Positions 58,139 to 64,000 of a stretch of 64,000 nucleotides of DNA are shown one piece after another (positions within the stretch are counted from its first letter, which is position 1; each line of letters begins with the position of its first letter). The stretch is from Nageia nagi (taxonomy: Eukaryota; Pinophyta): the NCBI GenBank assembly GCA_050084985.1, contig JBITNC010000001.1, positions 57,164,001 through 57,228,000 of the forward strand, given 5' to 3'. The position numbers and the translations under genes are program-made. The notes beneath the pieces were generated by a model. The model had not been told where the DNA came from and did not search any database. It was given only the letters and a program-made list of their open reading frames with translations.

Positions 58139-58842
58139 TATTAACACCTAAAAAGGAATTTTGATTTAATTAAAATAACTATTTAGATATTTGAAATACT
58201 TTATTTAATTTATTAAATAAATGCTCTTTTCTATGTACACTCTCATCTACCTTTATATTTTATGATAATAGGTCAATTTGATATCATAATAAGCCTAAGG
58301 AGGAGCCTTAGCATTAGACTTGTTTTCTATAAAGATGGAGGGGTTATACGTGATCAATGATATGATATAACATGACATAATATTGAATCCTTGATAGGTG
58401 GTAATATACTTATGTCAAATTGATCAGTGTTTCTTAATGCCACCTATCATCTTTGGATTTTATTATACTTTGAGCTCTACATTCCTACGATCTTTCATCC
58501 CTTTATGAATGAGATTTGGCACATCAAAGGTGGTATGATGAAAATAGAATGGTAATCAGGCACTATTGCTAGGTTTTTGGTGTTGTTGCTAGGTTGAGGT
58601 TGGATTGGTGGTTCCATGTTTTAGGGAAGCTTTTCATTAATCCTCTTTTAATTTAATTGTGCCTTCATTCATCGTCATAGGTAAAGTACAAGTTTGTATC
58701 TTTTGTAAGTCCAATTTTGATATGTCAAGGTCAATTAGTTCATTATCATCTTTCATATCATTGATTTCCTATTTTTCATAGTTAATTGGAAAGTTTAATT
58801 ATTTTTTAAATAACACTAATAATTATTATTTTGATTATAACA
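58139..58842 (+). repeat. 3' LTR, family C copy 2
   Basis: 704 bp. It starts TATTAACACC, so the first G of TG has become A, and ends GATTATAACA. Confidence 0.88.
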
Positions 58843-58847
58843 AATAA
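58843..58847. repeat. Target site duplication AATAA (right copy)
   Basis: Four of five bases match AATAG at 44434-44438. Confidence 0.7.
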
Positions 58848-60310
58848 TAAGACCAAATGAAAAGCTAAAACTAGTAGAGATCTGATTATCTCTAATTTGG
58901 TTATTAGAGCAAATGTTTCATCATAGTTTAGGTCTTATTTCTTAACATAGCCTTTTTCTACCAAGAAAGTTTTATTCTTGGTGATGCTACCATCCACATT
59001 ATACTTGAGCTTGTATATCCATTTGATTCCAATGATATTCTTATTCTTTGGAGGAGGAATAATCTCCCAAGAATCATTTTTCTTTATCTACCCAATCATA
59101 TATTCCATTGCTTATCACCAATATTCATTCAATGTTATTTGTTTGAAGTTAAAAGGTTTAATAAATGAATAGAATATCAAGACATAATTAATTATATGAT
59201 GTCCCCCTTGATTGTTGTTGGTTCACTCTTCTAGAGAAATATGCATTCAACATTTAAGAGTGTGGATGATCTTTAGTGATACTTTTATTATATATGTCAC
59301 CTATTCTAGAAGGAGATGTTACCATGAGGATGCTGGAATATTGAGGTTGAAATGGCTCAATAGGATCACTAGAACTAGATTATTAAAACTCTAGTAGTTG
59401 GTCCATCTGACTCCTTGTATATGCCCTCTTCATTGAAGATTACATCTTCTCTAATATTCATTTTCTTGGCAACTAAATCATAACGCTTACAGGCTATGCA
59501 CTCGTCAAAGTATACAAGAAAGATACACTTGATTAATTTCTCATCTAGCTTCCTCCTATTCGCGTTAGGAACATACATCTAACATATATAGCCAAAGGTA
59601 CTCAAGTGTGAAATTATTGATTTCTTTCCAAACCAAGCCTCATAGGGGATAGAATCTTGCATAATGTTTACTAGAAAATGATTCAAAATATAAATAACCA
59701 TGTAAATAGATTCATGCCATAATTTATTTTCCATACCCATTTCTTTCAATATACACCATGCCATATCAATAAATATTCTATTCTTTCTTTCATCCACTTC
59801 ATTTTGTTGCAGAGTGTATGTTTTTTTGTACTATATTTTGATTCCATATTTGTTTTAAAAGTATTTAAATTCATTATAAATGAATTCACCACTACAATCC
59901 ATCCATTATTTCTAGATGAGGTGACTAGACTGGTTCTCTACTAATTAAGACCTTGAACTTGGAAAAATAGTCAAAATCATCTGACTTGGTCTACAACAAA
60001 TACAACTAAATCATTATGGAATTATCATGAATAAAAATAAGCATATACCTACACTTGGCAATTCTTAGAATTTTCATAGATTTGTATATGTTAACATGCA
60101 CCAATTCCAAAGGCTTCTAGGCTATATGTTGGTGATGGAAAACAAATTCTCTTTATTGTTTTCCAAATATGAGGCTCTCACACAAAGTGTTTTATGGATG
60201 TGAAAATATTGATATACCTTTTACAAGCTTGTGCTATCCACATAATTAGATGAAATTGAGGTCTCCAAACCTCTTATGCCATAACCAAGCATGACCAATT
60301 ATGGTCTTCA
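58848..60310 (-). pseudogene. Copia-4: gag-pre-integrase, integrase and upstream RT
   Basis: On the minus strand from about 60300: LWHKRFG (gag-pre-integrase), then integrase with ERKNR (59780), LNHFLVNIMQDSIPYEAWFGKK (59579-59797) and KLDEKLIKCIFLVYFDE (59375-59578). RT starts at about 59090 with IIGIKWIYKLKYNVDGSIT. Frame changes are frequent. The copy ends near 60310 without gag or 5' LTR. The downstream half of RT is at 44018-44438. Confidence 0.8.
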
Positions 60311-61570
60311 ACACTACACTAAAATTGGACTAAAATGATGAATAATTTATAATGGTTATCTAATAATGACTTAAAATCATAATTTTATATTACAATAAAT
60401 AATATTTTTGATGGAAAATTTAGAAAATTATTTTGTCGATATATAAGGCATATTTTTAAGGCAGTAATAAATCACCCTAAAATGTAATATAATGATAGTT
60501 AAAAAGTGACGTAAATGTTAACCATATTCAAAAAGGAAAATTTGGATGGGCATGTTGCAAAAATGTGATGGCTTGAGAAAAATTTATTTGGTGCTTCCCA
60601 CTCACCACCATAAATCACCAAGTGATAAAGCTTACCACTCTAACCATGCAATAAAGGTTACCAATCCAACTAGGTGAAAAACTAAGGAGCATAATTATCA
60701 CCATTTCTTGCAAATTAGTTAGGGTACTAAACCATAACTAATGTTATTTAATTATTCTTATCAAAACCAAGAAGGTTAACCATACATGTATTGTGTGAAT
60801 CTACTAATAAATAGGAGGAAAAAAGGGTGAGGAAGGTAAACAACTCCATCACCATACTAGTTAAGGTAAGAAGTTGTAGCATTATCTTATGCTTCATATA
60901 AACACCCAACATGGTCATATAGTGTTGCATTATTGGTGTAATATGATAATAACTAGTCATGAAATTGCAACAAACCTTTAAAATACAAGAAAAAGAGGGT
61001 GAGAAAGGCATGAAAGATATGAAGTACAAGGAAGATGATTCCATCACCATACTAGTCAAGGTATGAAGAAAATAAAACCCTATTTTATCCTTGGCCCATT
61101 TTACATATGTGTATAGAATGATTGTTATCATAATTTCATGCCAAAGAAACCCATATATAGTTATTTTTCCATGCTCTATTTTGTTCAAAAAAAATCCTTA
61201 TCCTCTTAATTCTTGAATATTTTTCATATATGTTTATCAAGGTTCTTATAACAATTTCATGCAAAAGAAACCCATATCAGGTTATTTTTCCATGTCCCAT
61301 TTTGTTCAAACAAAATCTTTGTCATATTAATGATCCCATATTTTACATGCATGCATATCAATGATGTTATACATGGATCCTTTTGTGCATGCAATACAAT
61401 TATGTGATCATAGTAGTCAATACAACTATGGGATCCTTGCATGTCTACAATACAACTATGGGATCATGGTAGTTAATACAACTATAGGATCCTTGCCTTC
61501 ATGCAATACAACTACAATAATCTTGCCTACATGTAATACAATTATGGAATCACTCTACAATTGTACAAAA
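60311..61570. other. Non-coding stretch with short duplications
   Basis: No convincing gene. CCATCACCATACTAGT(T/C)AAGGTA occurs near 60847 and 61042. CAAAGAAACCCATAT...TTTTTCCATG occurs near 61142 and 61264. A minus-strand frame at 60748-61188 is open because of these repeats and looks spurious. Confidence 0.5.
61385..61560 (+). repeat. Minisatellite, CAATACAACTATGGGATC unit
   Basis: The word (A/C)AATACAA(C/T)TATGGGATC or close variants recurs about seven times at 20-35 bp spacing, with CTTGC(A/C)T between. Confidence 0.8.
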
Positions 61571-61699
61571 TTCCAAAAAAATAGTTCAATACCATGAAAC
61601 CATAGTATTAGGAAATAAGGTTTTCTCATATAGTTTAATTCCATTAGTTGAAATCATAGTATTAAAAAAATAGATATTATATTTGGAATATACCTCATT

Positions 61700-62690
61700 T
61701 ATATCCTATTTTTTTAGGTGTGATCTATCACCTACAAGAGCAGCATGTGCCCTTTTTTCAAATTCAATCCAAGTATAGGTAGGTGTCTTCTTGATTCCTC
61801 TATCTAATTTAATCAATATCATTACCTTTGAACATCATCTCAAATGCCCAATTTAGCATATATTTTTGAAAGAACATAATATGAAGCATTTATAGGCTCT
61901 AATAAAAAAGGATTATTTTCACAAATTATCTTATTCCTACATTCTTATGTGATCTACAAGCATCAAGAAGACACATCCACATATCCAATTTAGGTTTCAT
62001 GGGAATCTTGACAATGAAGTTCAAAGCTTCCTCAATAAATCTTGCATGAACAAGAAGGTCAAAAATGCATGTATAATCAGTCATCCTATGAATAATACAA
62101 TAAAAATCACTTATGTTATTGAAGTATTTATGACCTTCATCTAGTAGATCTGCATGGCTACATGTAGGTAGAACATATACAAAGGTTATGTTGTTATAGT
62201 TGGTTCCCATGTTCTTCATCAAATCAAAGAGTTTAAGGGAATCCTTGTTGTAGTCTTGAATTATGTATCTTCCAATCATTGAAATCCATGAATCTATGTG
62301 TGCATCATGTATCTTGTCAAACAATTATAGGGCCTTGTGTGTTCTTACACATTTTGCATGCTTTTCTATTAGGGTATTCACAACCATAACATTTGATGAA
62401 AATCCATTTTCAACTACTCTTTGATGGATGTTCATACCTTCTTTGAGAGCTCTCATGGTGGCACATGATATAAGAATGCTATCAAAGGTTTTAGATTTTG
62501 GCTTTACACCTAGTAACTACATATGATTAAAAATCTTTAGAGCCTTTTCATAAAATCCATTTTGTGTATATCCAAGGATCATTGTAGTCCATGAGATTGT
62601 ATCTCTATGAGATATTTTTTTAAATAATTCATGAGCCATTTCATCATATCAATTTTGTGTATGTCCACTAGATCATTGTAGTCCATGAAA
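61700..62690 (-). pseudogene. PPR pseudogene 1 (PLS-type with E-like end)
   Basis: The minus strand encodes PPR repeats: DTISWTTMILGYTQNGFYEK, then SCATMRALKEGMNIHQRVVE, DSWISMIGRYIIQDYNKDSL, then the THFV/CSHADLLDEG block and MWMCLLDACRSHKNVGI. An E-motif-like tail (YAKLGI ... WIEFEKRAHA) lies near 61740-61900. The longest open piece is 61926-62324. Stops and frame changes are present. PPR proteins of this class act in organelle RNA editing and processing. This copy lacks the N-terminal repeats and is dead. Confidence 0.85.
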
Positions 62691-62699
62691 CTATATATG

Positions 62700-63059
62700 C
62701 ATCATACATCTTGTCAAGCAATTTGCATACCTAAATCATTTCTCTACTATCTTTATACCAAAACACTAGGTTAATTATAATCCCTTCTCTAGCATTTTTG
62801 TTCATCAATTATTTTCTATTTCTTTCAAGTATTTCTCCTTTCATATTTGTGATTATTGCACCTCCTTTTCCAACTCTTCACTTTATAATTGTATAAGATT
62901 ATGAAAAAATAGTTCAATACCATAAAATCATAGTATTAAATGGATTTCACAAATAGTTCAATTCCATTAGTTGAAACCATAGGATTAAAAACATAGGTAT
63001 TATATTTGGAATATATCCTAATTCCTTCATCTTACTTGATAATTTCTCCAATTTTCTAA
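62700..63059. other. Spacer between PPR copies
   Basis: AT-rich, no gene. 62905-63030 repeats 61575-61690 (AATAGTTCAATACCAT, TTCCATTAGTTGAAA, ATTATATTTGGAATATA), so the duplicated unit includes DNA past the gene's 3' end. Confidence 0.6.
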
Positions 63060-64000
63060 AGATATATCATGTTTGTGGGTGTGATCTCTCTCCTACAAGA
63101 AAATCATGTACCTTTTTGTAAACTTCAATCCAATTACATCTATGTGTCTTATTGATTCCTCTATATTTCATCAATGTCATTACTCTTTGAATATCATTAT
63201 AGTTTCCCAATTTAACATAAATATTTGAAATAAGAACATAATAAAAAGCATTTTTAGGTTCCAAAAAAAAAGGATTGTTGGCACAAATTCCCCTATTCCT
63301 ACATTCTTATGTAATCTACAAGTACTAAGTAGACACATCCATACATTTGAATCATGTTTCATGGTTATCTTCATAATTAAGTTCAAAGCTTCCTCAAGAT
63401 AGCCTATATGAACAATAAGTTCAACAATGCATGTATAATTTTCCATCACAGTAATAATGCAATAAAAGTCTCTTATGTTATTAAAGTATTTACGACCCTC
63501 ACCCACTAGACCTTAATGGTTGCATACAAGTAGGACACATACAAAGGTTATGTTGTCAAGGTTGGTTCCCAAGTGCTTCATTAGATCAAAGAGTTAAGAG
63601 CATCCTTTTCATATTCATGAATTTCATATCATGCAATAATTTTATTCCATGAAACCATGTGTGCATCATGAATCTTATCAAATAATTCTAGAGCCTTGTG
63701 CATTCTTCCACATTTTGCATACATGTCTATCACGGTGTGCACAACGATAATATTTGATGAGAAGACATTTTAAACTACTATTTGATGGATGTTCATACCT
63801 TCTTTGAGAGCCTCCATGGTGGCACATGGAACATGTTGTAAGAATGCTAGCAAAAGTTGTGGAGTTTGGATTTACACTTGATAATTGCATCTACTTAAAA
63901 GTATATAGAGCCTTTTTAGAAAATTCATTTTGTGTATATCTTGGGATCATTGCCTTCCATGAGATTGCATCTATATGGGGCATTTTTTTAACATATTTGC
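63060..64000 (-). pseudogene. PPR pseudogene 2, running off the right edge
   Basis: Same layout as copy 1, about 1.35 kb further on. 63067-63264 gives the E/E+-like tail (FYYVLISNIYVKLGNYNDIQ, WIEVYKKVHDFLVGERSHPQ). 63180-63506 gives MGEGRKYFNNIRDFYCI and NVWMCLLSTCRLHKNVGIGE. 63678-63890 gives an upstream repeat. Frame changes are frequent. The 5' part lies outside the window. Confidence 0.83.

Larger units (their letters stand above)
44439..58842 (+). mobile_element. Family C copy 2: gag-only gypsy element with nested insertions
   Basis: Plus-strand element with LTRs at 44439-45159 and 58139-58842, a primer site from 45160, a purine tract (CAAAGTGGGGCATA) at 58125-58138, and a gag pseudogene. 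No RT or integrase of its own is seen. Its 14.4 kb size comes largely from a LINE (48340-54098) and an antisense PMD gene remnant. It disrupted copia-4 RT. Confidence 0.87.

Noticed and set aside
60748-61188. Minus-strand 146-residue frame with a repeated LTSMVME segment
   Set aside because: The frame is kept open by a tandem DNA duplication; there is no recognisable fold or neighbours.

Overview
The window is a stretch of plant nuclear DNA made almost entirely of nested and decaying retrotransposons. It is AT-rich and holds Ty3/gypsy, Ty1/copia and L1-type LINE pieces, plus two broken PPR (pentatricopeptide repeat) genes. I see no intact cellular gene, rRNA, tRNA gene or CRISPR array. This density of old, stop-ridden elements fits a large, repeat-rich plant genome such as a gymnosperm. 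That organism call is inference; the plant origin is solid.

Layout. (1) 639-12832: a recent Tat-like Ty3/gypsy element, + strand. It has 1158-bp LTRs differing at about 7 sites, a perfect GTTAT target duplication, gag, protease, an archaeal-type RNase H placed before the reverse transcriptase (RT), RT, a decayed second RNase H, integrase, and an extra long reading frame after integrase. (2) 13550-18896: family C copy 1, minus strand, a gag-only gypsy element with ATTTG duplications. (3) 19709-33000: three minus-strand Ty1/copia remnants, with one LTR that carries a primer-binding site on one side and a polypurine tract on the other. (4) 33682-43045: family D, an insertion bounded by CAAAC duplications whose two ~2 kb LTRs are in inverted orientation around gag and protease remnants. 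This is the most unusual object in the window. (5) 43990-60300: a fourth minus-strand copia element, split inside its RT by family C copy 2 (44439-58842). That element in turn holds a complete but dead LINE (48340-54098, 19-bp target duplication) and an antisense plant-mobile-domain (PMD) gene remnant. (6) 60320-64000: short tandem repeats, then a tandem pair of PPR pseudogenes running off the right edge.

How it fits together. Nesting gives relative ages: the copia elements are oldest, family C copy 2 jumped into copia-4, and the LINE jumped into family C copy 2. The Tat-like element is the youngest, judged by its LTRs. The upstream LTR region (U3) of the Tat-like element and that of family D share a repeat-bearing block, but in opposite orientation relative to transcription.
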